Both the position numbers and the translations under genes were made by a program. This document shows positions 51,007-59,117 of a DNA stretch of 64,000 nucleotides, in pieces (positions within the stretch are counted from its first letter, which is position 1; each line of letters starts with the position of its first letter). The stretch is from positions 1 through 64,000 of the forward strand of contig CALYBM010000008.1 in assembly GCA_944412525.1 (NCBI GenBank). Reading direction: 5' to 3'. The notes under the pieces are model-generated. The model was not told where the DNA came from. It saw nothing but the letters and a program-made list of their open reading frames with translations, and searched no databases. The DNA is from an uncultured Ruminococcus sp. GTDB taxonomy: Bacteria > Bacillota > Clostridia > Oscillospirales > Acutalibacteraceae.

Positions 51007-53283
51007 ATGTGTGGTATTTGCGGATTTACGGGACAGGTTGTCAACCGCGATGATGTAATTAAAAATATGACCGAAGTCATTACCCACAGGGGTCCGGATT
51101 CCGACGGTATATTTACCGATGATTATATTTCCATGGGTTTCAGACGACTTTCTATTATTGATCTTGAGGCAGGTCACCAGCCGATATATAACGAAGATAA
51201 GTCGCTTGTACTCACCTTTAACGGAGAAATATATAACTACAGGGAACTTCGCAAAGTCCTTGTACAAAAGGGTCATAAATTTACCACCGATACCGACAGC
51301 GAGGTACTTGTACACGGCTTTGAGGAATGGAAAGAGGATTTGCTTCCGAAGCTCAGAGGTATGTTTGGCTTTGCAATTTACAACACAAAGGACAAGTCAA
51401 TTTTCATAGCCCGTGACTTTTTCGGAATCAAGCCAATGCATTACACAATGATAGGCGAAGATTTCGTTTACGCAAGCGAAATAAAGAGTATTCTTGAACA
51501 TCCGAATTTTGTGAAAAAATTTAATACTAAAGCCCTTGATACCTACCTTTCATTTCAGTACGCAGTGCCGCCCGAAACATTTTTTGAGGGTGTTTACTGC
51601 CTTATGCCGGGTCACTATCTGTGGTTCCGTGACGGCGTAATCGAAACAACACGCTACTTTGAGCCACGCTTTACTCCGAATGAGGAGCTAAGCGAAAAAC
51701 AGGCTGTAAATGATATTGAAAAGGTTTTTGAAAACTCGGTAAACGCCCACAAAATTGCCGATGTTGAGGTTGGATGCTTTTTATCAAGCGGCGTTGACTC
51801 AAGCTATGTTTCAACATATTTTGCCGACCAAAAAACATTTACCGTAGGATTTGATTTCGGAGAAAAGTACAACGAAATAAGCTGGGCCAAAGAATTGAGC
51901 GAAAAAATAGGAGTTGAGCATCACACTCATCTTATTTCGAGCGAGGAATTTTGGGACGCTGTATCAACTGTTCAGTACCATATGGATCAGCCGCTTGCAG
52001 ACCCGTCGTGTATCGCACTTTATTTTGTATCTCGACTTGCAAGCCAATATGTAAAGGTTGTACTGTCGGGAGAGGGTGCAGACGAACTGTTCGGCGGATA
52101 CACCTGCTACAACGACCCCAGAGTTTTTAGGATGTATCAAAAAATTGTTCCGCACTGCATCAGAAAAGCAATAAGAGCAATCTGCCGCAAGCTTCCCGAC
52201 ATCAAAGGCAGAGATTATCTTATCCGTGCCTGCGATCCGCTTGAGGAACGCTATATCGGCAATGCGTTTATGTATGATTATAATCAGAAAAAGGCTATCC
52301 TCAAGGATCCATCAATAGCAACCCGTCCTCAGGACTACACAAGAAAGTATTATTACCGCTGCAGAAAGTACGACGATGTTACCAAAATGCAGTATCTCGA
52401 CATAAATATGTGGATGGTAGGAGATATACTTTTAAAGGCCGATAGAATGAGCATGGCAAACTCACTCGAGCTTCGTGTACCGTTCCTTGACAAAGAGGTT
52501 TTCAAGGTTGCGTCAACACTTCCCACAAGACTCAGATGCAACAAGTTTAATACGAAGTATGCAATGAGAAAAGCAGCACTTCGCCATATGCCTGAAAAAA
52601 CGGCTGAAAAAGAAAAACTCGGTTTCCCCGTTCCCACAAGAGTATGGCTCAGAGATGAGAAATACTACAATGTGGTAAAGAAAAAATTCACAGGCAAAAC
52701 TGCCCAGAAATTCTTTAACACCGACGCCCTCGTGGCATGGCTTGACGAACATTTCAGCGGCAAAGAGGACAACAGCAGACGGGTATGGACAGTTTATGTG
52801 TTCCTTGTATGGTATGACATTTATTTTGATGAAAACTCAAATAAGGTCGAAAAACCCGTAAATCATCTTGACGAGCTTAAGGCAATTGCAGAGGCAAGGC
52901 GTGACAAGCAGCTCGATGCTCCGGGCGAGGTAATAATGGCAGCGGCAGAGTCCGTAAACGATGAATATGACGCACCGAACTTTAATTCGGAGAAAGATGA
53001 AAAAACACCCGATGACGGCGATGAGCCCGCAATCGTGGAAAATGATGACGAACCTGCTCCTGTTGAACAGGAACAGGAGGGATATGTTAATATCTCGAAT
53101 CCGCAGGACGACGAAATTTACGAAGCTCCCAAAAAGCCTAAAACGCCTCAGGAACAGGTACAAATGGCAATTGAGAGTATTGAAAAACGCTCAAAATATC
53201 TTGATGAGCCTAATGTAATTTCGGACGAAGCTGTTGATGAAGCTTTGAGCTCAATAAGCTTTTTTGAAGACGAAGATAAATAA
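51007..53283 (+). CDS. asnB: Asparagine synthetase (glutamine-hydrolysing) with acidic C-terminal extension
   Basis: 758 residues. Class II glutaminase domain starts with catalytic Cys ('MCGICGFTGQ'), then 'HRGPDSDGIF', 'GFRRLSIIDLEAGHQPIYN', 'FNGEIYNYRELR'. The synthetase domain has the PP-loop 'GCFLSSGVDSSYVSTYFA' (about 255-272), 'VVLSGEGADELFGGYTCY' and 'LELRVPFLDKEVFKVA'. It makes asparagine from aspartate, glutamine and ATP. The normal enzyme ends near residue 620; here about 140 more residues follow, Glu/Asp/Pro-rich and probably disordered ('DDGDEPAIVENDDEPAPVEQ'), with a short helix at the end. Repeat copy B starts right after the stop. Confidence 0.95.
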   Translation: MCGICGFTGQVVNRDDVIKNMTEVITHRGPDSDGIFTDDYISMGFRRLSIIDLEAGHQPIYNEDKSLVLTFNGEIYNYRELRKVLVQKGHKFTTDTDSEVLVHGFEEWKEDLLPKLRGMFGFAIYNTKDKSIFIARDFFGIKPMHYTMIGEDFVYASEIKSILEHPNFVKKFNTKALDTYLSFQYAVPPETFFEGVYCLMPGHYLWFRDGVIETTRYFEPRFTPNEELSEKQAVNDIEKVFENSVNAHKIADVEVGCFLSSGVDSSYVSTYFADQKTFTVGFDFGEKYNEISWAKELSEKIGVEHHTHLISSEEFWDAVSTVQYHMDQPLADPSCIALYFVSRLASQYVKVVLSGEGADELFGGYTCYNDPRVFRMYQKIVPHCIRKAIRAICRKLPDIKGRDYLIRACDPLEERYIGNAFMYDYNQKKAILKDPSIATRPQDYTRKYYYRCRKYDDVTKMQYLDINMWMVGDILLKADRMSMANSLELRVPFLDKEVFKVASTLPTRLRCNKFNTKYAMRKAALRHMPEKTAEKEKLGFPVPTRVWLRDEKYYNVVKKKFTGKTAQKFFNTDALVAWLDEHFSGKEDNSRRVWTVYVFLVWYDIYFDENSNKVEKPVNHLDELKAIAEARRDKQLDAPGEVIMAAAESVNDEYDAPNFNSEKDEKTPDDGDEPAIVENDDEPAPVEQEQEGYVNISNPQDDEIYEAPKKPKTPQEQVQMAIESIEKRSKYLDEPNVISDEAVDEALSSISFFEDEDK

Positions 53284-53284
53284 T

Positions 53285-53365
53285 CTCGACACGCGATTCA
53301 AGCAGACAGATTTATTTATAAAGCCTTCTTTGCCCGACCGTTATCGAGCAATTTCCTATAAAGTA
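53285..53365 (-). repeat. Intergenic repeat, copy B (partner at 26921-27002)
   Basis: 81 bases on the minus strand, reading TACTTTATAGGAAATTGCTC at 53365 and ending GTCGAG at 53285, two bases from the asnB stop. Same small stem GCTCGA/TCGGGC as copy A, with loop TAACGG in place of AAACGG. Orientation is opposite to copy A and opposite to asnB. A terminator (53367-53400) abuts it. Confidence 0.8.
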
Positions 53366-53366
53366 A

Positions 53367-53400
53367 AAACTAAGGGTAACCGGCGGTTACCCTTTAGTTT
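53367..53400. terminator. Bidirectional terminator between asnB and the M14 gene
   Basis: AAACTAAGGGTAACC (53367-53381) pairs with GGTTACCC-TTTAGTTT with one bulged T and a GGC loop. Confidence 0.75.
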
Positions 53401-53430
53401 CAATAATTTATTTGAATGTTCTGTTATATA

Positions 53431-54324
53431 CTAAACCGAAACCCCTAAACTCAGTATTTTTCTCAGTATTTTGTATTCGGCTTCAAAATCGGAAAGCGGC
53501 AGGGGATTTTCGCCGAGCCCCATTTCGACTGTGAGGGCAGGACGGTGAAAATACTCGATAAACCAATCCTTAAATCCGCCACCCGTTGCAATATCTTCGG
53601 GGAAAGCTATGTTGTATCCGCTTGCCTGCGACAGCATAGACGCCAGACGAAAGCTAAGCATCGGGGTGTGTTTTCCGAACGAACAGTAAATCTCTCTGCC
53701 CTGGCTGTGCAACGCAATCGCTCTTTCAAAATTAATTTTTCTGCACAAACCCGTAACCGCACGGGTTTCCGGCTCACTTTCGGGGCAGTTGCCACCGAAA
53801 CGGGTTGATGCGGGACTTACTATATTCCTGTCTATTTCACGCCTTTTCAGCTCACACCAGCCTGCATTAAAGTTATGATTTATGTCAACGCCTCTTGCGT
53901 TTGCCTGCCACTTGTGAATATTATCGGACGCGTCATCAACAAGGCGTTTGAAGCTATGTGCCGTTTCACTTCCGTTAAGGGCTATTTCAACACCGTCGGG
54001 ATTTACACAGGGAACCACGGTTAATCCCCTTATTCTCAAACGCTCTCCCACCCCGTGTCCGCCTACTGCTGTGCCTTTTTTTATTGATTCGCAGCATTCT
54101 TCAAGGAATTTAAGGAGTGCAAGTACAGTTTGATATTCGGAACCGTGAAATCCGCCGCAATAAAGCACGCGGTTTTTCGTGTTTCCTATATGCAGAGCTT
54201 CTATGTATCTGCCGCACACGCTTTTTCCGATGCATCGGCGTTTTACAAAATCATATTTATTGCAAATTTCATCAATAATCTTTTCTCTTGCATGGCAGTC
54301 AGGCAATACATTGTAGTTAATCAT
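53431..54324 (-). CDS. M14 family zinc carboxypeptidase (gamma-D-Glu-DAP peptidase-like)
   Basis: 297 residues, no signal peptide. Zinc ligands: His and Glu in 'GGFHGSEYQTVLALLKFLEE' and His in 'AIALHSQGREIYC'. 'VVPCVNPDGVEIALNG' and 'ARGVDINHNFNAGW' are typical M14 segments, and the catalytic Glu lies in 'TVEMGLGENPLP'. The closest known type is the M14C gamma-D-glutamyl-L-diamino acid endopeptidase (YqgT/ENP1), which trims peptidoglycan peptides. Lack of a signal suggests cytoplasmic recycling of wall peptides. Its start and the Nudix start lie only 40 bases apart in opposite directions, so their promoters must overlap coding DNA. Confidence 0.88.
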   Translation of the reverse strand: MINYNVLPDCHAREKIIDEICNKYDFVKRRCIGKSVCGRYIEALHIGNTKNRVLYCGGFHGSEYQTVLALLKFLEECCESIKKGTAVGGHGVGERLRIRGLTVVPCVNPDGVEIALNGSETAHSFKRLVDDASDNIHKWQANARGVDINHNFNAGWCELKRREIDRNIVSPASTRFGGNCPESEPETRAVTGLCRKINFERAIALHSQGREIYCSFGKHTPMLSFRLASMLSQASGYNIAFPEDIATGGGFKDWFIEYFHRPALTVEMGLGENPLPLSDFEAEYKILRKILSLGVSV

Positions 54325-54364
54325 ATCAAAATCCTTTCCTTTAATTATTTATTCGGAGGTAGTT

Positions 54365-54910
54365 ATGGAACTGACAGAAAAAACCTTGTCGAGCAAAAGT
54401 GTTTTTGACGGCAGGATACTTCATATTACTCTTGATGAGATCGAATTACCCGACGGCAAGAAATCCAAAAGGGAAGTTGTAAACCACCCGGGCGGAGTAG
54501 CGGTTGCTGCACTTGACGATGATAATAATCTGCTTTTTGTAAGGCAATTTCGTTATCCATATAAAGAAGTAGTGCTTGAGCTTCCCGCGGGAAAGCTTGA
54601 AAAGGGATTTACCCCGCTTGAAAACGGAAAGCGTGAGCTGTATGAAGAAACGGGTGCACAGGGATACTCATATATTTCTCTCGGTCAGCTCTATCCGTCA
54701 CCGGGATATACATCGGAAATAATTCATCTTTATGCCTGTAGGATAAAAACACAGGGAAATGCAAAGCTTGATGAGGGTGAATTTCTTAATGTTGAAAAAA
54801 TACCACTTGGTAAAGCAGTTGAAATGATACTTAACAACCAGATTCCTGATGCAAAAACACAGGTAGCCGTTTTGAAAACAGTTATGCTTTTAAAAAGCGG
54901 AAAAATATAA
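54365..54910 (+). CDS. Nudix hydrolase (ADP-ribose pyrophosphatase type)
   Basis: 181 residues. 'TLSSKSVFDGRILHITLDEI' at the N-terminus, 'VVNHPGGVAVAALDDDNNLL', 'VRQFRYPYKEVVLELPAGKL', Nudix box around 'ENGKRELYEETGAQGYSY', and 'LYPSPGYTSEIIHLYAC'. This is the ADP-ribose diphosphatase (NudF/YqkG) pattern, including the typical 'PSPGxxxE' after the box. It splits ADP-ribose to AMP and ribose 5-phosphate. It is followed by ribF after 64 bases; both deal with nucleotide cofactors. GGAGGTAGTT precedes the ATG. Confidence 0.92.
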   Translation: MELTEKTLSSKSVFDGRILHITLDEIELPDGKKSKREVVNHPGGVAVAALDDDNNLLFVRQFRYPYKEVVLELPAGKLEKGFTPLENGKRELYEETGAQGYSYISLGQLYPSPGYTSEIIHLYACRIKTQGNAKLDEGEFLNVEKIPLGKAVEMILNNQIPDAKTQVAVLKTVMLLKSGKI

Positions 54911-54974
54911 TTTAAAATTATCAAACGCAAGAATTTTAAAGCTTGCTCGGAAATATTGAGGTATAAATATACTT

Positions 54975-55904
54975 ATGCAAACATTCTATGAAATATTACC
55001 TGAAAAAAACGAAACCGCCGTTGCCCTTGGCTACTTTGACGGTCTTCACAAGGGGCACAGAAATGTAATTACTCAGACTGCGGCACAAAAATCAAACGGA
55101 CTTACTCCTGTTTGTCTTACATTTTCAAAAAGTCCCAAAAGCGTATTGACGGGCACCCCGCAAAACGCTCTCATGACAAGACAAGACAAAATTAATACGC
55201 TTGCATGTCTTGGGATTGAGCGGGTTTATGAAGCGGATTTTGAGAAGATGAAAAATATGTCAGCCGAAAGCTTTGCAAAAGACATTCTTTTAGACACGCT
55301 AAGGGCAAAAAAGCTGTTTTGCGGCTTTAACTACCGTTACGGAAAAAACGGTGAAGGCGATGTAAATTCACTTAGGGCTTTTTGTGAACAAAACGATGTT
55401 GAGCTAACCGTAATTCCGCCCCAACAAAGTGAGGGCGAGGTTGTGTCTTCTACACTTATAAGAGAACTTATTTCAAGCGGAAATATAAAAAGAGCAAATG
55501 AGCTTTTGTGCGGACGATTCGGTTTTTGCTCGGTTATTGAGCACGGCAAGCGGCTTGGCAGAGAACTCGGCACGCCGACTATTAATCAACCGCTTTGCAG
55601 TGAACTTGTTGTACCAAAATTCGGCGTATATGCATCCATCGTTACGCTTGAAAACGGTGATACCTACTGCGGTGTTACAAATATCGGAATAAAACCAACC
55701 GTAGGAGGCATAACTCCGCTGTGCGAAACATGGATGCCGAAGTACACGGGAGAAGAAATATACGGACAAAATGCCGACATACGGCTGATTGAATTTATAA
55801 GAGAAGAAAAGAAATTTTTGAGCTTAGAGGAACTTAAATACACAATTATTGACAACAGCAAAACTGCTCTCAAAATATACGAAAATGCAATTGGTAAATT
55901 TTAA
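54975..55904 (+). CDS. ribF: Bifunctional riboflavin kinase/FAD synthetase
   Basis: 309 residues, normal length. N-terminal FMN adenylyltransferase domain (about 1-160): 'AVALGYFDGLHKGHRNVITQ' with the HxGH-like motif, 'VCLTFSKSP', 'FCGFNYRYGKNGEGDVNSLR', 'VVSSTLIRELISSGNI'. C-terminal riboflavin kinase domain (about 175-305): 'GKRLGRELGTPTINQP', 'GVYASIVTLENGDTYCGVTN', 'IGIKPTVGG'. It makes FMN and FAD. The usual flanking truB/rbfA/rpsO genes are not here. Confidence 0.96.
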   Translation: MQTFYEILPEKNETAVALGYFDGLHKGHRNVITQTAAQKSNGLTPVCLTFSKSPKSVLTGTPQNALMTRQDKINTLACLGIERVYEADFEKMKNMSAESFAKDILLDTLRAKKLFCGFNYRYGKNGEGDVNSLRAFCEQNDVELTVIPPQQSEGEVVSSTLIRELISSGNIKRANELLCGRFGFCSVIEHGKRLGRELGTPTINQPLCSELVVPKFGVYASIVTLENGDTYCGVTNIGIKPTVGGITPLCETWMPKYTGEEIYGQNADIRLIEFIREEKKFLSLEELKYTIIDNSKTALKIYENAIGKF

Positions 55905-55932
55905 TTTACTTACGGCTTGAATTAACGCAAAA

Positions 55933-55975
55933 GGGGCTGCCGCTTGTGATTTTACTCACTTGCGGCAGCCCCTCG
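55933..55975. terminator. Hairpin between ribF and the convergent gene
   Basis: 11-bp GC-rich stem GGGGCTGCCGC/GCGGCAGCCCC (55933-55943, 55962-55972) with an 18-base loop holding a smaller GTGA/TCAC pair. T run only modest on the plus side; A-rich on the other, suiting the minus gene. Confidence 0.65.
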
Positions 55976-55991
55976 GTCTGTTTAACCGAAA

Positions 55992-56408
55992 TTAAATTCT
56001 CTTGCTGAATTCGTTATTGCATCGTGGGCACTTTACTATATGTTTTCCCTTTTTGTTTTTAACACGCAACTGTGCCCTGCACGACGGACATTTTATATAT
56101 CTGTAGTCCTTTCGTTCATTAAATTTTCTCTTTGTAAGCGTAAACCAATTTTTTACTCTGTCAAAAATTTTCGTGAATGCTCTGTTTTCAATAAGTCTTT
56201 TATTTATATTTCTGGACAACGCACGAAACAATGCATAAAAAATTACGGCAAACATCAGCAAATCAAGTACAATACTTGCCGTTACATTCCACACAAAGAT
56301 ATTTATCACCCAAAGTATCCAGAACAGTATATACAAAAAGTAATTAAACTTGTCGTTGCCGTATCTGCCCTGCATAAATATCGCAAGCCTCTGCATTAAT
56401 CCACGCAT
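55992..56408 (-). CDS. Small membrane protein with C-terminal zinc ribbon
   Basis: 138 residues from the ATG at 56408 (MRGLMQRLAIF); the ATG three codons earlier touches the AAAGG site. Two membrane helices (about 22-42 and 46-64), a basic stretch, then a zinc ribbon: 'YIKCPSCRAQLRV' and 'HIVKCPRCNNEFSKRI' (two CxxC pairs). The start 'FMQGRYGNDKFNYFLY' and this layout recur in many clostridial proteins of unknown function. Single gene. Confidence 0.78.
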   Translation of the reverse strand: MRGLMQRLAIFMQGRYGNDKFNYFLYILFWILWVINIFVWNVTASIVLDLLMFAVIFYALFRALSRNINKRLIENRAFTKIFDRVKNWFTLTKRKFNERKDYRYIKCPSCRAQLRVKNKKGKHIVKCPRCNNEFSKRI

Positions 56409-56491
56409 AGTAATCATCCTTTCACATATAATTATAACGCCTGATATATAAAATTATATCAAATTATATATTAATTCTAATTATAAATAAA

Positions 56492-57322
56492 TTATGTTTT
56501 TACAAAATTTCTCATTTCTATCGGTGTTCTTCCGTAAATTTCTTTGCAGGTAAGTATTAGTGAATTTACATTGGGGAACCCGTTTTTTAACGCCGCAGTC
56601 TTAACGGAAATATCACTGTCACGCAAATCCTTGATTGCGTGATCAAGCCTGATTCTCCTGAGATATTTTGAAAAAGTCACTCCGTTTTTATCCTTAAAAT
56701 ATTTTGAAAAATGTGCGGGCGTCATTCCCACATAGTTTGAAATATCGCTCAAAGATATTTCTTGTGAATAATTTTTTTCCATATACAAAATAGCGCTTTT
56801 TGCGCAGTCAAAATCACCGGAATCCGAGCCCTTAACATATTTTGCATCCGGTTTTTGGCATTCTTTTATCAAAAAATATGCCATGGTATTGAGCATGGCT
56901 TTTGTTTTAAGTATTTCAAGCCTATCTTCGGTATTTTTAATATTATAAATCACTTTCATAGATTGGGCAATCTTTTCATAAGCCTCGCTTCTGTGAATTT
57001 CAAACTTTAATATTTTTTTGGGGTCATCAAAATACGGCTGGAGTATTTTGGGAGCAACATTAATTACAATAAAACGCAGAGAATCGTTTACATCAACATA
57101 GGAATGAACCTCGTCACTGTTTAAAAAATAAACCTCTCCGTCACCGAGAATTATCTGTCCGTCTGCTTTTTGAAGTTTAAGAGGTCCTTTTTCAACATAA
57201 ATAAATTCGTAATCCCTGTGCCAGTGCAGCGTAAAATCAAACACACCGCTCTCTTCGGGACACCGAAAAATTTTAGCCGCGTAATTTATACTCGGTTCAA
57301 TTAAAAACCTCTTGTACCTCAT
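56492..57322 (-). CDS. AraC-family transcriptional regulator
   Basis: 276 residues from the ATG at 57322 (MRYKRFLIEPS), after GAGGTGGGTT; the frame from 57364 is rejected. An N-terminal cupin-like ligand domain (about 25-110: 'FTLHWHRDYEFIYVEKG', 'LGDGEVYFLNSDEVHSYV') is followed by a C-terminal pair of helix-turn-helices (about 175-275: 'SLSDISNYVGMTPAHFSKYF', 'FSKYLRRIRLDHAIKDLRDS', 'GFPNVNSLILTCKEIYGRTP'). It is the last gene of the unit HPrK-like - NnrE - AraC, 17 bases after nnrE. Such cupin-AraC proteins usually sense sugars; ligand unknown. Confidence 0.93.
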   Translation of the reverse strand: MRYKRFLIEPSINYAAKIFRCPEESGVFDFTLHWHRDYEFIYVEKGPLKLQKADGQIILGDGEVYFLNSDEVHSYVDVNDSLRFIVINVAPKILQPYFDDPKKILKFEIHRSEAYEKIAQSMKVIYNIKNTEDRLEILKTKAMLNTMAYFLIKECQKPDAKYVKGSDSGDFDCAKSAILYMEKNYSQEISLSDISNYVGMTPAHFSKYFKDKNGVTFSKYLRRIRLDHAIKDLRDSDISVKTAALKNGFPNVNSLILTCKEIYGRTPIEMRNFVKT

Positions 57323-57339
57323 AACCCACCTCAAAATAA

Positions 57340-58197
57340 TTAGATTTTTACATAATCCGCACAAAAATAAACATACTTTAAATCCGCAATAACCGCTGAG
57401 TGTTCTGTCTTTACAACAACGGTCTTTCTCTTTTCGTTGCTGATTTGTTCAACACACCGAGCAATATTGCATTTGCTCGGCTCATAACCGTATTTTTTAT
57501 AAAACTCTTCACTCGTCATAACTTCCGAATTATATCCCTCAAACATATGCAAAAGCGAGTAGTCAATAAGCTTGTATTCCTCGTCAAGAATATGTATTCC
57601 TATGTCTGCATTTACAAGTTTGTCAATATAAAACGGTGCGTCATTTAAAAACAATCCGGTTTTATACGCCCCTATTGATACGGTGAGATCAGAGTTTACC
57701 GCAATATCCGCAACACCCGTGTCACCGTTGAGACCGCTGTTTATATCGGCACTGACTACATAAGCACTTGTTGAGTTAATCTGCTCAACGGCATTTCTTA
57801 TTTCACCTTTAAGTTCACCCGAAAAACCTGTTCCGAGCAGACAGTCAACCACAATATCATATCCAGTAAAGGAGTTTGCCAAAGCAAGCTCTTCTTCATT
57901 TGCGCCCAAAGAAAGTGCCGTTTTGTAGTAGTAAATACCGTCCTTGGAAAATCCGTCAGTCGCCCTGAATATTGTCGGCGTAATTCCGTTTTTGCACAGG
58001 ATGCACGCAAGGGCATATCCGTCGCCGCCGTTGTTACCCTTGCCGCAGACAATGGCAACATGTCCTACAAACTTCACGGCATTATAAATTCCCTGTGCCG
58101 CTCTGTACATCAGTTCGGCAGAGCTTGTGTGATGTTCTATTGTATGTTCATCACTTTTTCGCATATTTTCAACTGATACAACCTGTTCAAAATTCAT
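57340..58197 (-). CDS. NAD(P)H-hydrate epimerase-like protein, lone YjeF_N domain
   Basis: 285 residues. YjeF_N domain about 8-215: 'ENMRKSDEHTIEHHTSSAEL', 'VAIVCGKGNNGGDGYALACI', 'IVVDCLLGTGFSGELKGEIR', 'VVSADINSGLNGDTG' and 'VSIGAYKTGLFL'. It epimerises damaged NAD(P)H hydrates (R to S). Bacteria usually fuse this to the NnrD dehydratase; here NnrD is missing, and about 70 other residues ('EEFYKKYGYEPSKCNIARCV'...) end the protein. It is 10 bases from the HPrK-like gene and 17 from the AraC start, so they form one operon. Confidence 0.85.
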   Translation of the reverse strand: MNFEQVVSVENMRKSDEHTIEHHTSSAELMYRAAQGIYNAVKFVGHVAIVCGKGNNGGDGYALACILCKNGITPTIFRATDGFSKDGIYYYKTALSLGANEEELALANSFTGYDIVVDCLLGTGFSGELKGEIRNAVEQINSTSAYVVSADINSGLNGDTGVADIAVNSDLTVSIGAYKTGLFLNDAPFYIDKLVNADIGIHILDEEYKLIDYSLLHMFEGYNSEVMTSEEFYKKYGYEPSKCNIARCVEQISNEKRKTVVVKTEHSAVIADLKYVYFCADYVKI

Positions 58198-58207
58198 AAT
58201 TACACAC

Positions 58208-58933
58208 TTACCTCTTATCTTCGTGATTATCTTTCATTACAGCCTCATATGCAACACGAGCCGCATCAGTATCGGTATTGCAATTTAACAGAAACAAATC
58301 GGCAGAAGTAAAAAGCTCGTCGTATAAAGTCAAAAGCTTTTCCATGTTTTCTCTGCTTTTGGGCACTACAGTAGCTTGCAAAAGTTGCTTAAACACATCG
58401 CCCGGTTTTACTTTTACGGCACTGTTGTTATCTCCCCGCTGCAATACATAGACAGCCCTTACAGGGGCTTTTATGTTACTGCCGATATTTGACTTACCCA
58501 TCCAAGGTGTGCCGCAGGCATAAAAAACGCCGTCGATTTTGCGAACTATAGGCTTGTCATCGTTAATCATAACTACTCTGTCCTTAAAAAGCGTCCGCCA
58601 CAGCCCTGTGTGAGTGGACTTGCCCGTGCCGCTGCTGGCCGTAAACAAATACGCCTCACCGTTAAGCATTAAGGCCGAGGAGTGAAAGAAAAAACCGTCA
58701 TACTGCTCAAGTACCCTTTTACATATTTCATTAAGAATCAGCGTACCCTCAGCCGCATATTCGTCTTGAAGCTCTTTTGTTTGGGCTAAACAACGCAGCA
58801 CATTTTCCCGTGTAAGCTTTATTTCAAAGTCAGGACAATTACAATCTTGAATATACGGTTCAAGGCGTTTTTGCATATGGCTGCTCAAAGGATTTATTAA
58901 AATATTTAATTCGGCAATTTTATAAATCGGCAT
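58208..58933 (-). CDS. HPr-kinase/PEPCK-like P-loop protein
   Basis: 241 residues from the ATG at 58933 (MPIYKIAELN, after GGAGCAGAT); the frame from 59005 adds a hydrophobic stretch without a site. The core has 'FFHSSALMLNGEAYLFTASS', then the P-loop 'SSGTGKSTHTGLWRTLF', 'VVMINDDKPIV' with paired Asp, 'CGTPWMGKSNIG', 'VYVLQRGDNN'. This is the HprK/PEP-carboxykinase fold, seen in stand-alone proteins often mis-called PEPCK or HPr kinase. The target is unknown. First gene of the operon with nnrE and the AraC gene. Confidence 0.82.
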   Translation of the reverse strand: MPIYKIAELNILINPLSSHMQKRLEPYIQDCNCPDFEIKLTRENVLRCLAQTKELQDEYAAEGTLILNEICKRVLEQYDGFFFHSSALMLNGEAYLFTASSGTGKSTHTGLWRTLFKDRVVMINDDKPIVRKIDGVFYACGTPWMGKSNIGSNIKAPVRAVYVLQRGDNNSAVKVKPGDVFKQLLQATVVPKSRENMEKLLTLYDELFTSADLFLLNCNTDTDAARVAYEAVMKDNHEDKR

Positions 58934-59070
58934 ATCTGCTCCGTTTTGTAGATAACAATATATTATAAGCAATATATTAAAATATTTTGTACATAATATT
59001 ATCATTTGTGATTATACCACAAAAAATATGATTTGGCTATAGTTTTTGTAAATATTCTTTGATTAAATAT

Positions 59071-59100
59071 AAAAGGCACACCCGAGGGTATGCCTTTTAA
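59071..59100 (-). terminator. Terminator of rpoBC
   Basis: AAAAGGCACACCC/GGGTATGCCTTTT type stem (59071-59083, 59086-59098) with one mismatch and a minimal loop; T-rich on the minus side. It lies about 20 bases past the rpoC stop. Confidence 0.75.
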
Positions 59101-59117
59101 TCTTAAAATGATAATAA

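Noticed and set aside
27002..53285. The 26 kb between the two inverted repeats as a composite transposon or island
   Set aside because: It carries housekeeping genes (trpS, ppk, pfk, asnB), no transposase or recombinase, and no change in base use that I can see. The repeats are short and their second halves differ.
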